Positions 1 through 8,430 of a DNA stretch of 64,000 bases are shown piece after piece; within the stretch, counting starts at the first letter, position 1, and every line of letters begins with the position of its first letter. The translations under genes and the position numbers were made by a program. The notes beneath the pieces were generated by a model. The model saw only the letters and a list, made by a program, of their open reading frames with translations. It was not told where the DNA came from and made no database searches. The DNA is from Oceanicoccus sp. KOV_DT_Chl (GTDB lineage Bacteria > Pseudomonadota > Gammaproteobacteria > Pseudomonadales > Dasaniaceae): NCBI RefSeq assembly GCF_900120175.1, contig NZ_FQLF01000001.1, positions 372,001 to 436,000 of the forward strand. The letters are read 5' to 3'.

Positions 1-1
1 G

Positions 2-469
2 TTGTGGATTTTTTCCACCGACTTTATTTATATATTGTTGGTGCAAGCGGTATCTGGTTTTGCCTGGAGTGGGTTTAATTTATGTACCGCGAATTATTTA
101 TACGATATACGACCGCATCGCTCTGATTTTGCTACCTATGCAGCTCTGCAGGCTGCGTTGGGTGCGAGCCTGGTTTTTATCGGGGCATTAGTGGGGGGTG
201 TGATTACTAGCTATGCAGAGCCGTTGGTTGCTGCAGCCGCGCTGCAAGATTATCTAGCCAGTGCACTGTTTGTCGTGTTTATTGCTTCTAGCGTGTTACG
301 GGCGTTGATTACCGCCTGGTTTATTCCGCGCTCCGTTGAGCCAAAAATACGTCCGCGGCCGAAAATTTTAGCGGTAGTTTATCGGGTTGCCCGATTTAAT
401 GCCATATCGGGTGTGTCGCTGGACTGGTTAACTGTAGTGAAAAGACGTTCGCCTAATGATAGAGAATAG
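2..469 (+). CDS. C-terminal part of a major facilitator-type transporter (partial)
   Basis: The reading frame is already open at base 2, so only the last 155 codons are in the window. Hydrophobic segments alternate with short polar loops. A loop reading YDIRPHRSDF (about residues 34-43) and a basic C-terminal tail after the last helix fit an inner-membrane transporter of the major facilitator type. The substrate cannot be inferred. The gene ends 25 bp before a convergent small gene. The family call rests on hydropathy and general resemblance; another polytopic transporter family is possible. Confidence 0.55.
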   Translation: MWIFSTDFIYILLVQAVSGFAWSGFNLCTANYLYDIRPHRSDFATYAALQAALGASLVFIGALVGGVITSYAEPLVAAAALQDYLASALFVVFIASSVLRALITAWFIPRSVEPKIRPRPKILAVVYRVARFNAISGVSLDWLTVVKRRSPNDRE

Positions 470-494
470 TGTGGGTGAGCGGAAATTGCTAAAG

Positions 495-710
495 CTAATA
501 TTTTAGCCAGTAAGGTAGTACCATTAAAATGAGTGCAATAATAATCAGTAAGCCCAGGCTATTCACCAAGTAGGGCAAAATAAAAAGTCCGATGGCAGAG
601 CAAAAAGGGACTACTGCTTTGTGTTTCTTACTGTAAATAAAATAACCAAAGCCGATGGCGCCTAAAATAACACTCCAAACCAGTTGAAATTCAGTGTTCA
701 TGATTGGCAC
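495..710 (-). CDS. small two- or three-helix membrane protein, function unknown
   Basis: A 71-residue protein made almost entirely of membrane segments: one near residues 8-26, then a short basic loop (SKKHK), then two closely spaced hydrophobic segments to the C terminus. There is no signal peptidase site and no catalytic motif. The loop charge suggests a cytoplasmic position by the positive-inside rule. It lies 17 bp downstream of the VOC gene on the same strand and may be cotranscribed with it. I do not recognise a function. Hydropathy is coherent over the whole length, which supports a real gene despite its size. Confidence 0.55.
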   Translation of the reverse strand: MPIMNTEFQLVWSVILGAIGFGYFIYSKKHKAVVPFCSAIGLFILPYLVNSLGLLIIIALILMVLPYWLKY

Positions 711-727
711 ACTCCCGGTATTCGACG

Positions 728-1102
728 TTATATTTTTTCTTTGGGTATGTTTATTTCAATTTTAGTTTGGGTCGGCGTCCTGAAAAAGACCTGAGAACTA
801 TCAATTTCATCAAAATATTTAACGGTATATATTGTATTGCTGCGTTCTAATTTCTCAATCAGATCTTTTAAACCGGCGGATTGCAGTGCAATGTGATCCA
901 GGTAGCCCTGTTTATCATTGTAAAAATGTTGTTCGCTTTCATTTAGGTGAATGATAGGCCTGTCATTATAGTATAGCCAATAGCCTGGGCTTGACATAGT
1001 GGGCCTGGCGCCCACTGTTAGGCCCAGCACGTTACAGAAAAAATCTTTCTCTTGCTCCAATAATACTTTAGGCGCTTTGATATTGATGTGATGGAGTAGC
1101 AT
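728..1102 (-). CDS. VOC-fold (glyoxalase/bleomycin-resistance-like) protein
   Basis: A 124-residue protein with the vicinal-oxygen-chelate pattern: an N-terminal strand with a metal-type His (LLHHINIKA), a helix leading to FFCNVLGLTVG, a central YLDHIALQ strand and a final strand with Glu (KIEINI). The two halves form the usual paired beta-alpha-beta-beta-beta modules. Candidate metal ligands are His4/His5, the His in LDHIA and the Glu near residue 117. The length fits a single-domain member. Substrate is unknown; these proteins range from lyases and dioxygenases to binding proteins. It is followed at 17 bp by the small membrane gene. Confidence 0.7.
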   Translation of the reverse strand: MLLHHINIKAPKVLLEQEKDFFCNVLGLTVGARPTMSSPGYWLYYNDRPIIHLNESEQHFYNDKQGYLDHIALQSAGLKDLIEKLERSNTIYTVKYFDEIDSSQVFFRTPTQTKIEINIPKEKI

Positions 1103-1316
1103 GGTCAGTCCAGATACGAGAAGTGCTAGAGGGTTTCTGTTTCAAGCGATTTAGTTTTTGTTACTGTACTAAAAAAACCAGTTATTACCTAGTCAGTGCA
1201 AAGCGATACTGACTGTTGTTATATTTTGAATTTACTAATCCTTACAGTTTCTGACTTTTATTTGCCTGTACATAAAAGCACAATGTGGTTTTTATATTTC
1301 ACGTATTGGGTGTTTG

Positions 1317-2483
1317 ATGAGTATAACTATAAGAAATCATTATAAATCAGCCGTGCTTATGCTGTGCTCTATGATTGTAGGGCTAGCCGCTACCGCTCAG
1401 GATTATTCGGAGGCGAGTTTGAAAGCTGAGGATACCATTGCCGGAGAGCAAACCTGGCAGCAATACTGCGCTTTTTGCCATACATTACGGCAAGGTGAGG
1501 CCGATATCGCAGGACCTAATTTACACCAGCTTTTTAAACGCAAGGTCGGCGCTAAATCAGGCTTCAATTATTCAGCGGTGCTGAAGAATGATCAGCGTGA
1601 CTGGACGCCAGAGTTATTTGCCGCCTATGTTCAGAACCCCGCCGCAACATTACCTGGTAATGCGATGCCTGCGGTTGATATACCTGTTGATAAGGTGCGT
1701 CCATTGCTGGCCTATGTGATGCGTACGGGAGAGTCAGTAGATTGGGATCAGCCAAGCAACAAGGGGACGGTGGCCGGCGGGCTTGATGGTGAGCTGCGGG
1801 ATTCAGCGCCTGAGTTCTGGCAGCTCTATATGGATAACACGGTGAAATTCACCGTGCCTTATGAAGACCGTAGCTATAGTTTTGTCGCCTATTTTAATGA
1901 AGATGGCACGGTAACGGGTAACAACCGCGGGCTGCAAGGTATTTGGCGGATGCGCGATAAGCGCAGTTTCTGTTTTGCCATTCAACGTATAGCGGTGCAC
2001 CCTTATGAGTGGATGCACTGCGTACGGCCGAAAGTACTGAAAAATATGCAGTTTGGAAAAGTGGTAGATACTCTTACGCCAGTGAAAGGTTTTGACGACT
2101 TTACAGTGGATGTGACATTTATCGAAGATCGTCCCCATCCTTTGGAAGGTGATGCGCACCCTGACTATTGGACTTTTTTGTTCAACAATACCATGCGATA
2201 CGACGTTAAAATCAACGGTAAAACTGAAGTCATAGACGTATTATTTAATCGGGATAACTCTATTAGTAGCCCGCAAGGCGTCACGGGACAATGGCGCACA
2301 GAAGGTGACGGACGCAAGCAGGATAAGATGTGCTATCACCTCGATAATGTGCCAGGTATGGAGGGCCAGTTGAGTGAGTGTTTTGCGCTGGTGCTGATGT
2401 TTAATCCTAGAGTCGGTGCGCGCTGGCCTTCACGTTTTGAGCAGGGTAATACTTACTGGGCTGAAGTGACCGAAGGGCGCTAA
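1317..2483 (+). CDS. secreted class I c-type cytochrome with a duplicated C-terminal domain
   Basis: The start is placed at the ATG at 1317 rather than the TTG one codon upstream. A signal peptide (hydrophobic core about residues 11-27, ending ATAQ) directs export. One haem-binding motif CAFCH lies at residues 51-55, and the distal Met is likely in AMPA (about 116-119), so residues 40-135 form a mono-haem cytochrome c resembling cytochrome c550 types. The remaining 240 residues hold two related blocks (about 166-240 and 281-360). Each starts with W-x-L/F-x3-N-T, has a strand with F-N-x-D and G-x-W-R, then a cysteine-containing segment. I do not recognise this C-terminal domain. It probably carries electrons or senses redox state in the periplasm. 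Confidence 0.75.
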   Translation: MSITIRNHYKSAVLMLCSMIVGLAATAQDYSEASLKAEDTIAGEQTWQQYCAFCHTLRQGEADIAGPNLHQLFKRKVGAKSGFNYSAVLKNDQRDWTPELFAAYVQNPAATLPGNAMPAVDIPVDKVRPLLAYVMRTGESVDWDQPSNKGTVAGGLDGELRDSAPEFWQLYMDNTVKFTVPYEDRSYSFVAYFNEDGTVTGNNRGLQGIWRMRDKRSFCFAIQRIAVHPYEWMHCVRPKVLKNMQFGKVVDTLTPVKGFDDFTVDVTFIEDRPHPLEGDAHPDYWTFLFNNTMRYDVKINGKTEVIDVLFNRDNSISSPQGVTGQWRTEGDGRKQDKMCYHLDNVPGMEGQLSECFALVLMFNPRVGARWPSRFEQGNTYWAEVTEGR

Positions 2484-2534
2484 CTTACTTTTTATTTTGT
2501 TGCTAAAAATAATGATGTAGTGGGAAATAGAAAC

Positions 2535-3368
2535 ATGACAGCCATTGAAACTGAGCGAGCGTTCGCGCCTAAATCTTATGCCTTTGTGATCTATATATTA
2601 TTGGCGTATGGCTTTACGTGGCTGCTTACTGTGCCGCTGATGTTATCTATAAGGGGCGTCATTAGTATTCAGTTACCGCATAGTTTGGAAATGTTGGCAG
2701 CCTTTGGGCCGATGCTGGCGGCATTGGTAGTATGTCGTCACTATGCTGGTGCCGAAGGTGTTTATCAATTATTACGTGGTTTTGGTCGATGGCGGGTTGG
2801 CGGTTACTGGTTGATTTTTTCTATTGTTAGCCCTTTTTTTTTGCTGGGATTTGCCGCGATGATTGTTGGCGTTAGCAGTGGTAGCTTTCCAGATTTTGCT
2901 AGCACCGGAGTTTTGCAATTATTAACCCTTGCGGGGCTGTATAAAATAGTTGTGGTGACCGGCTTGGTACAAGGTGTGGGTGAAGAGCCCGGCTGGCGAG
3001 GATTGGCGCTGCCTTTTTTACGTGGTCGCTATGGCCCTATTGTTGCGTCGTTAATTTTATTTCCTATATGGTTTTTTTGGCACTTGCCAATGTTTCTATC
3101 GCGGCCGGAATTCGGAGTGGCACAGTTTTTAGGGTTTGCTCTGGGTATTTTATCCGCGACCATATGGTTGACATTGCTATGGGACAAAACCCAAAGTATT
3201 TTGATTGCAGTGTTATGGCATACGTTAATTAATATCGCTCGCAATATTGCCCTGGCTGTTTCGCCAGCCCTGTTTATGACGATAAATGTGACGGTACTAC
3301 TAGGCGCTATACTGATTGTTATTTACTGGATATTTTATGCTAAAGCTGCCAACTCGGGTGTTAGCTAG
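2535..3368 (+). CDS. CPBP-family intramembrane metalloprotease
   Basis: An integral membrane protein of about 277 residues with some eight hydrophobic segments. It carries the family motifs in order: EEPGWRG (the EExxxR glutamate pair), FFWHLP and, later, LWHTLINIARN (a His followed by Asn). These form the proposed intramembrane zinc site of CAAX-protease/bacteriocin-processing enzymes (Abi/CPBP). The start is taken at the ATG at 2535; a GTG at 2520 in the same frame is an alternative. The natural substrate is unknown. It follows the cytochrome gene by 51 bp on the same strand and converges with the RimK-type gene. Confidence 0.8.
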   Translation: MTAIETERAFAPKSYAFVIYILLAYGFTWLLTVPLMLSIRGVISIQLPHSLEMLAAFGPMLAALVVCRHYAGAEGVYQLLRGFGRWRVGGYWLIFSIVSPFFLLGFAAMIVGVSSGSFPDFASTGVLQLLTLAGLYKIVVVTGLVQGVGEEPGWRGLALPFLRGRYGPIVASLILFPIWFFWHLPMFLSRPEFGVAQFLGFALGILSATIWLTLLWDKTQSILIAVLWHTLINIARNIALAVSPALFMTINVTVLLGAILIVIYWIFYAKAANSGVS

Positions 3369-3378
3369 TTTGGAGCAT

Positions 3379-4794
3379 CTAAGCACTGGCTTCGGCGTTA
3401 GCTATTTCCGGTAGCTCTCGCTTCCATTTTAATTTCTTTTCAATGGCAGCGATGATCATGCCAGCAATATCTTTACCGGTGGCCGTCTCGATTGCTTCCA
3501 GCCCCGGCGATGAATTGACCTCCAATAACAAGGGGCCTTCTTTTGAGCGGATAATATCAACGCCGGCGATTTGCAAGCCCAGTGCTTTGCTGGCTTTTAC
3601 TGCCATCAGTTTTTCTTCCGGGGTTATTTTGACTATCTTTACTGAACCGTCCACATTAGTTTTGGGACGAAACTCTCCCGGTACTGCTTTGCGTTCAATT
3701 GAGGCGACTACTTTATTATCAATGACAAAACAGCGCAGATCACGGCCGTTAGTCTCTTTAATAAATTGTTGTACTAGCAAATTGGCATTGAGTGATTTAA
3801 ATGCGTTGATAACACTTTCCGCTGCCTTTTTGGTTTCTGCTACCACCATACCTTTACCCTGATCGCCATCAAGCAATTTAATAATCAACGGTGCACCGCC
3901 GACCATTTCGATCAAGTCATTGGTATCCATGGGGGAATTGGCAAAACCAGTAGTAGGGATGTTGATGCCACTTTTCAACATCAGCTGGAGTGAAAATAAC
4001 TTATCTCTTGCTTGAGTCACTGCGCTAGAGCTATTGGTGGTGTAAATGCCCATGCTTTCAAATTGGCGAGCGAGTGCCGTGCCGTAATAGGTGAGGCTAG
4101 GGCGAATTCTTGTCACTACTGAGTCGAGGTCGTCGAGCAATGCGCCACCCCGGTAGTGAGCTTCGGGCTGATCGGCATCTAATTTCATATAACACTGCTT
4201 GATATCAATAAACAACATTTCATGGCCGCGTTCTTCCCCGGCTTCGAGTAGACGTTGATTGCTATAAAGCTCTTCATTGCTGGCCAGCAAACCAATTTTT
4301 AGACCGGTTTTTATGGTTTCTGTCTGGCCATAATATTGTTCGATTTGCTGTTTGTTGATGTCGCCCAGAATACAGCGCCGAGCGGGATCGATAATTAACC
4401 GTTTTTTCATCGCTTCCCGCCCCAGCAGCATTCTAAAGCCCATCGAGTCACGGTTGGCGAGTGTCAGCTCAACTTCCCAGACGTTATCACCTAGCTTGAG
4501 TTGTGAGGAAATGACAAAGCGGGTTTCCGGCACGCCACTGGAGCTTTTAACGGTTCGTTTGTCCAGTATGGGGCGCTCACAACGGATGACGGCTTTGCGG
4601 TTGTTTTGTACCGGATGAACTTCAAAACTGACCCAGGGCACTCCATCTCTACGAAATTGATGAATGTTAAAGGCGTGGATGGATGAGGTTTTGGCGCCGG
4701 AGTCAATGCGGGCTTTGATAGCGGGTACACCCAATTCCGGGAATGAGCACCACTCGGTGCTTCCAACAATCGTTTTTGCTTTTTTACTATCCAT
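3379..4794 (-). CDS. fused RimB-type aspartic protease domain and RimK-type ATP-grasp ligase
   Basis: A 471-residue two-domain protein. Residues 1-145 match the retropepsin-like 'ATP-dependent zinc protease' family (RimB type), with the aspartic-protease-like motif DSGAKTS at 31-37 and a later LLGREAM segment. Residues 160-460 form an ATP-grasp ligase related to RimK, which adds glutamate to the C terminus of ribosomal protein S6. Seen here are the LLVQQFIKE strand, a lysine/glycine-rich nucleotide loop (GDQGKGMVV) and the metal-binding EVNSSPGLEAIE near the end. In other bacteria the two activities are separate neighbouring genes; here they are one chain, presumably coupling addition and removal of a modification. 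S6 as the target is inference. Confidence 0.85.
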   Translation of the reverse strand: MDSKKAKTIVGSTEWCSFPELGVPAIKARIDSGAKTSSIHAFNIHQFRRDGVPWVSFEVHPVQNNRKAVIRCERPILDKRTVKSSSGVPETRFVISSQLKLGDNVWEVELTLANRDSMGFRMLLGREAMKKRLIIDPARRCILGDINKQQIEQYYGQTETIKTGLKIGLLASNEELYSNQRLLEAGEERGHEMLFIDIKQCYMKLDADQPEAHYRGGALLDDLDSVVTRIRPSLTYYGTALARQFESMGIYTTNSSSAVTQARDKLFSLQLMLKSGINIPTTGFANSPMDTNDLIEMVGGAPLIIKLLDGDQGKGMVVAETKKAAESVINAFKSLNANLLVQQFIKETNGRDLRCFVIDNKVVASIERKAVPGEFRPKTNVDGSVKIVKITPEEKLMAVKASKALGLQIAGVDIIRSKEGPLLLEVNSSPGLEAIETATGKDIAGMIIAAIEKKLKWKRELPEIANAEASA

Positions 4795-5148
4795 TCTTTG
4801 CCTGTTATTAAATTAATTAAGAGCGCTTTTCTAATGGAGAAGAATTCACCGAGCATTACCTGGTTGGATGGTAGAGCGGTGTCCGCAACGCCCCAAAACC
4901 CGCAACCTCCGAGATAATCTGGACGCCAACTCTACTAAAATCCCATGCTATTAAACAGCAGCAATCCTGTTTATCTTAATTGGCTGATTAATACTGTGGT
5001 AAATATTGATGTTTATCGTCTTGGGGCGTTGGCTGGGCTGGTGAATAGGATTGCTAGGCCTTTACAAATCTGTATAATGCCGCGCACTTCGCAAGGTTAT
5101 TAATAGCAGTATTCTTCCACTTGCGGTCTAGCTTTCCATTCTTAAGGT
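4795..5148. other. intergenic region upstream of the Fe-S operon
   Basis: This stretch separates the divergent rimK-type gene and iscR. Apart from the promoter-like sequence at 5051-5078 I see no ORF, tRNA or terminator. Short GC-rich segments near 4880-4910 and 5018-5036 share a GGGGCGTTG-like string in opposite orientations (cgccccaaa, ttggggcgttgg), which could pair, but the distance makes this speculative. Confidence 0.5.
5051..5078 (+). promoter_or_regulatory. sigma70-type promoter candidate (upstream)
   Basis: TTGCTA at 5051-5056 and a perfect TATAAT at 5073-5078 are separated by 16 bp, followed by a GC-rich discriminator. Transcription would start near 5085, about 155 bp before the iscR ATG and upstream of the IscR boxes. 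It may be a second, IscR-independent promoter for the Fe-S operon or the promoter of a short untranslated RNA. Confidence 0.4.
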
Positions 5149-5173
5149 AAATCCTACTAAAACAGTAGGTTAT
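5149..5173 (+). promoter_or_regulatory. IscR type-1 binding site, distal
   Basis: By eye this 25-bp stretch agrees at about 20 of 25 positions with the type-1 IscR consensus (ATASYYGACTRWWWYAGTCRRSTAT). The half sites CCTACTA and CAGTAGG form an inverted repeat. It directly abuts the second box with no gap. Confidence 0.6.
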
Positions 5174-5198
5174 ATACTTGACTAAATTAGTAGGTTAT
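5174..5198 (+). promoter_or_regulatory. IscR type-1 binding site, proximal
   Basis: This site agrees at about 23 of 25 positions with the type-1 consensus, including TTGACTA and the AGTAGG half. Type-1 boxes are bound by [2Fe-2S]-IscR, so repression would be lifted when clusters are scarce. The box covers the -35 region of the promoter at 5178-5206, the geometry of direct autorepression. Confidence 0.75.
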
Positions 5199-5206
5199 TG
5201 CATAGT
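5178..5206 (+). promoter_or_regulatory. iscR-suf operon promoter
   Basis: TTGACT (5178-5183) and CATAGT (5201-5206) are spaced by 17 bp. The -35 element lies inside the proximal IscR box. Predicted transcription start is near 5213, leaving a leader of roughly 27 bases before the iscR ATG at 5240. Confidence 0.6.
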
Positions 5207-5239
5207 GGCGGCCACTCTCATTGTGCCGGAATTTCTATT

Positions 5240-5713
5240 ATGCGTTTAACAACAAAAGGCCGATACGCAGTTACTGCGATGCTCGATTTGGCGATTCATA
5301 CGGATTCAGGCCCCATCAGTTTGGCGGATATATCCCAGCGGCAGGGCATCTCCCTGTCATATTTAGAGCAGTTGTTCGCTAAGTTGCGGCGTGGTGAGTT
5401 GGTAAACAGTGTGCGTGGTCCCGGCGGCGGTTATTTATTGAGCCGCAGTGGCGCAGAAATTTTTGTCGCCCAGATTGTTGATGCCGTTAATGAGACAGTC
5501 GATGCCACGGGTTGTGGTGGTGACGGTGATTGCCAGCAAGGTGAAAAATGTCTAACGCATCATTTGTGGTGTGACCTTAGCGATCAAATACATTCCTTTT
5601 TGAGCAGTATCAGCCTGGCTAGTTTGGTGGATCGCCATGAGGTGCAAGAAGTATCTGCACGTCAGGATCGTGATAAAGCCGAGTCTGCTATCCCAGTAGC
5701 GACTGTTCTTTAA
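5240..5713 (+). CDS. iscR: IscR, Rrf2-family Fe-S-sensing transcription regulator
   Basis: The start is the ATG at 5240, giving the canonical [14 protein letters not shown]; an in-frame TTG at 5198 overlaps the operator and is rejected. The 157-residue protein has a winged helix-turn-helix (residues 1-65, with the wing RGPGGGY) and the cluster ligands Cys92, Cys98, Cys104 and His107, the positions known in the E. coli protein. IscR with a [2Fe-2S] cluster represses type-1 promoters; two such boxes lie just upstream, so this gene should repress its own operon. It is the first gene of a nine-gene Fe-S assembly operon and precedes iscS by 49 bp. Confidence 0.95.
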   Translation: MRLTTKGRYAVTAMLDLAIHTDSGPISLADISQRQGISLSYLEQLFAKLRRGELVNSVRGPGGGYLLSRSGAEIFVAQIVDAVNETVDATGCGGDGDCQQGEKCLTHHLWCDLSDQIHSFLSSISLASLVDRHEVQEVSARQDRDKAESAIPVATVL

Positions 5714-5762
5714 TCGTTTATAGCGTTCCAGTATTGAGAGTAAAGATAGTAAAGAGATAGCC

Positions 5763-6909
5763 ATGCAGCAGCCCATATATTTAGATTATGCCGCGACTAC
5801 GCCTGTCGATCCTCAGGTGGCGGCAGCTATGAGTCGTTGCTTAACGATGGATGGCTTTTTTGCCAACCCCGCGCTCGCATATCTATGGCTGGCAGGCAGA
5901 AGAGCAAGTTGAAGCGGCGCGGCGAAATGTCGCTGAGCTAATAGCGTGTGATCCGCGCGAAGTCGTTTGGACGAGCGGGGCGACTGAGTCAAACAACCTG
6001 GCGCTGAAAGGGGTAATGGAAGCCGTTGATTTTAATGGTCACGTGATTACCTCAGTAACCGAACATAAAGCAGTGATCGATCCGGTTAATTGGTTGCAGC
6101 AGCGCGGCGTAGAGGTGACCTGGTTGCATCCTGACAGTAATGGCGTGATTCGTGTTGAGCAGGTGCGTGAAGCTCTTAGGGAAGATACGCGGCTGGTTAG
6201 TTTGATGCATGTGAATAATGAGACAGGGGTGATTAATCCAGTTGCCGAAGTGGGTGAACTGTGTCGCCAACAGCAAGTCTTATTTCATATAGATGCAGCG
6301 CAATCGGCAGGCAAGTTGCTACTGGATGCGCAGGCTTTACAGGCAGATTTGATTAGCTTATCGGCACACAAGTTTTATGGCCCGAAAGGGGTGGGAGCAC
6401 TGTATGTACGGCGTGAAGTGCAACCGCAGCTTAAGCCTCTTATTCACGGTGGTGGTCATGAGCGCGGTATGCGTTCAGGTACCTTGGCGACCCATCAATT
6501 AGTAGGGATTGGCGAGGCGGCAAAAATCGCTGCTACTGTGGTTGCTGATGAGGCGATTCACATTGCCAGTTTGCGCGATCAAATGTGGCAGGGTATTGCC
6601 GATTTACCCGGCGTGCGGCGTAACGGTGACACCGCTCAGATAGCCCCCGGACATCTAAATGTCTGCTTTAGCGGCGTTGATGGTGAAACATTATTGCTAT
6701 CGCTGCGGCAATTGGCGGTGTCCAGCGGCTCGGCTTGTACCTCGGCCAGTATGGAGCCGTCTTACGTTTTAAAAGCGATGGGCTTAAGTGATGAAGATGC
6801 CCATAGCTCGATACGTTTTTCATTGGGGCGTTTTACTAACGCTACGGATGTGGCGCAGGCCATTGACCATATCCGCACCATTTACACACAGCTACAGCAA
6901 ACGGCCTAA
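5763..6909 (+). CDS. iscS: IscS/NifS-type cysteine desulfurase (apparent frameshift near 5868-5874)
   Basis: A PLP-dependent enzyme that removes sulfur from cysteine and supplies it for Fe-S clusters. The ATG at 5763 gives [19 protein letters not shown], but the frame changes near 5870: FANPA is read in the first frame and RSHIYGW in the next. Relatives read NPASRSH here, so loss of about five bases (a TCGCG-like unit in CG-rich sequence) is the simplest explanation. Downstream the enzyme is complete: PLP lysine in [10 protein letters not shown], the [12 protein letters not shown] segment and the persulfide Cys in [10 protein letters not shown]. It lacks the long C-terminal tail of E. coli IscS. 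No iscU follows; sufB does, so this desulfurase probably serves the SUF scaffold or thio-modification. Confidence 0.85.
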
Positions 6910-6946
6910 GTTGTTTACGTAGCAATTTATAGAAAGAGTTAACACC

Positions 6947-8383
6947 ATGACAGAGCAAATTAATCAGGCGTTAAAACGTGAATACGAAGCGGGGTTTATT
7001 TCGGCTATAGAGTCGGAAACCTTTGCTCCCGGTTTAACCGAAGATGTGATCCGGCGTATTTCGGCGATGAAAAATGAACCGGAATGGATGTTGGAGTGGC
7101 GCTTAAAAGGCTTTGCGATCTGGCAGGAAATGGAAACGCCAGAGTGGGCGCATGTGCATTATCCGGAAATTGATTTTCAAGCGATATCTTATTATTCTGC
7201 CCCCAAAAGCATGGCGGATAAACCCAAGTCTTTAGAAGAAGTCGACCCTGAATTATTGGCCACGTATGAAAAGTTAGGCATTCCACTCCTTGAGCAGCAG
7301 ATGCTGGCAGGGGTGGCGGTTGATGCGGTGTTTGATTCGGTATCGGTGGTGACCACTTTCCGGGAAAAACTGGCGGAATCCGGTGTGATTTTTTGTCCCA
7401 TCTCTGAAGCCTTGCAGGAATACCCCGAGCTGGTAAAAAAATATCTCGGTTCTGTGGTACCGCAACGTGATAATTATTATGCCGCGTTAAACTGTGCAGT
7501 CTTTACTGATGGTTCTTTTGTCTATATTCCTAAAGGCGTGCGTTGCCCAATGGAGTTGTCGACTTACTTCCGCATTAATGAACAAAACACCGGACAATTT
7601 GAGCGCACTTTAATTATTGCTGATGAAGGTAGTCACGTTAGTTATCTGGAGGGGTGTACTGCTCCGCAGCGCGATGAAAATCAATTGCACGCGGCAGTAG
7701 TGGAACTGATTGCTCTGGATGATGCTGAAATAAAATATTCCACCGTGCAAAACTGGTATCCCGGTGACGAGAACGGCAAGGGTGGTATTTATAATTTTGT
7801 GACCAAGCGCGCCGTCTGCCATACCAATGCCAAGGTCTCCTGGACACAAGTCGAAACTGGTTCCGCAGTAACCTGGAAATACCCTAGCTGTGTATTGCGC
7901 GGCGATAACAGCGTCGGTGAATTTTATTCCGTCGCGCTGACTCGTGGCATGCAGCAAGCCGACACGGGTACCAAAATGATTCATATGGGTAAGAACACCC
8001 GTTCAACGATTATTTCCAAAGGTATTTCAGCGGGTAAGAGTAATAACAGCTATCGCGGTTTGGTCCGCATGGGACCGCGTGCCGATGGCGCGCGTAATTT
8101 TACCCAGTGTGATTCGCTGTTAATTGGTGACCAGTGTGGCGCCCATACATTTCCTTATGTCGAATCCAGAAACCCTACCGCCATTGTTGAACATGAAGCC
8201 ACCACGTCAAAAGTGTCAGATGATCAGATGTTTCTTTGTCAGCAGCGTGGCTTAAATGCAGAAAAAGCCGTGTCGATGATCGTCAATGGTTTTTGTAAGG
8301 AAGTCTTTAAAGAATTGCCGATGGAGTTTGCCGTAGAAGCGGGCAAGCTGTTAGAAATTAGTCTGGAAGGATCAGTCGGTTAA
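6947..8383 (+). CDS. sufB: SufB, Fe-S scaffold subunit
   Basis: A 478-residue cytosolic protein matching SufB throughout. SufB, SufC and SufD form the complex on which Fe-S clusters are built. The scaffold beta-helix region includes [20 protein letters not shown] and the later [21 protein letters not shown], with the conserved Cys near the C-terminal half that accepts sulfur, and the [20 protein letters not shown] segment at the SufD contact. The ATG at 6947 follows a short gap after iscS. The reading frame is intact, unlike several operon neighbours. Confidence 0.97.
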   Translation: MTEQINQALKREYEAGFISAIESETFAPGLTEDVIRRISAMKNEPEWMLEWRLKGFAIWQEMETPEWAHVHYPEIDFQAISYYSAPKSMADKPKSLEEVDPELLATYEKLGIPLLEQQMLAGVAVDAVFDSVSVVTTFREKLAESGVIFCPISEALQEYPELVKKYLGSVVPQRDNYYAALNCAVFTDGSFVYIPKGVRCPMELSTYFRINEQNTGQFERTLIIADEGSHVSYLEGCTAPQRDENQLHAAVVELIALDDAEIKYSTVQNWYPGDENGKGGIYNFVTKRAVCHTNAKVSWTQVETGSAVTWKYPSCVLRGDNSVGEFYSVALTRGMQQADTGTKMIHMGKNTRSTIISKGISAGKSNNSYRGLVRMGPRADGARNFTQCDSLLIGDQCGAHTFPYVESRNPTAIVEHEATTSKVSDDQMFLCQQRGLNAEKAVSMIVNGFCKEVFKELPMEFAVEAGKLLEISLEGSVG

Positions 8384-8430
8384 CTTATAGTCACCGAAAT
8401 TATCCGACCAAAATCAAGGTATTAAACAAT

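Noticed and set aside
4862-4925. Possible tRNA fragment (ggtagagcgg string)
   Set aside because: No cloverleaf, no T-arm and no CCA end can be built on either strand.
5198-5239. Longer IscR from an in-frame TTG
   Set aside because: It starts inside the IscR operator and adds residues with no family match; the ATG at 5240 gives the canonical N terminus.
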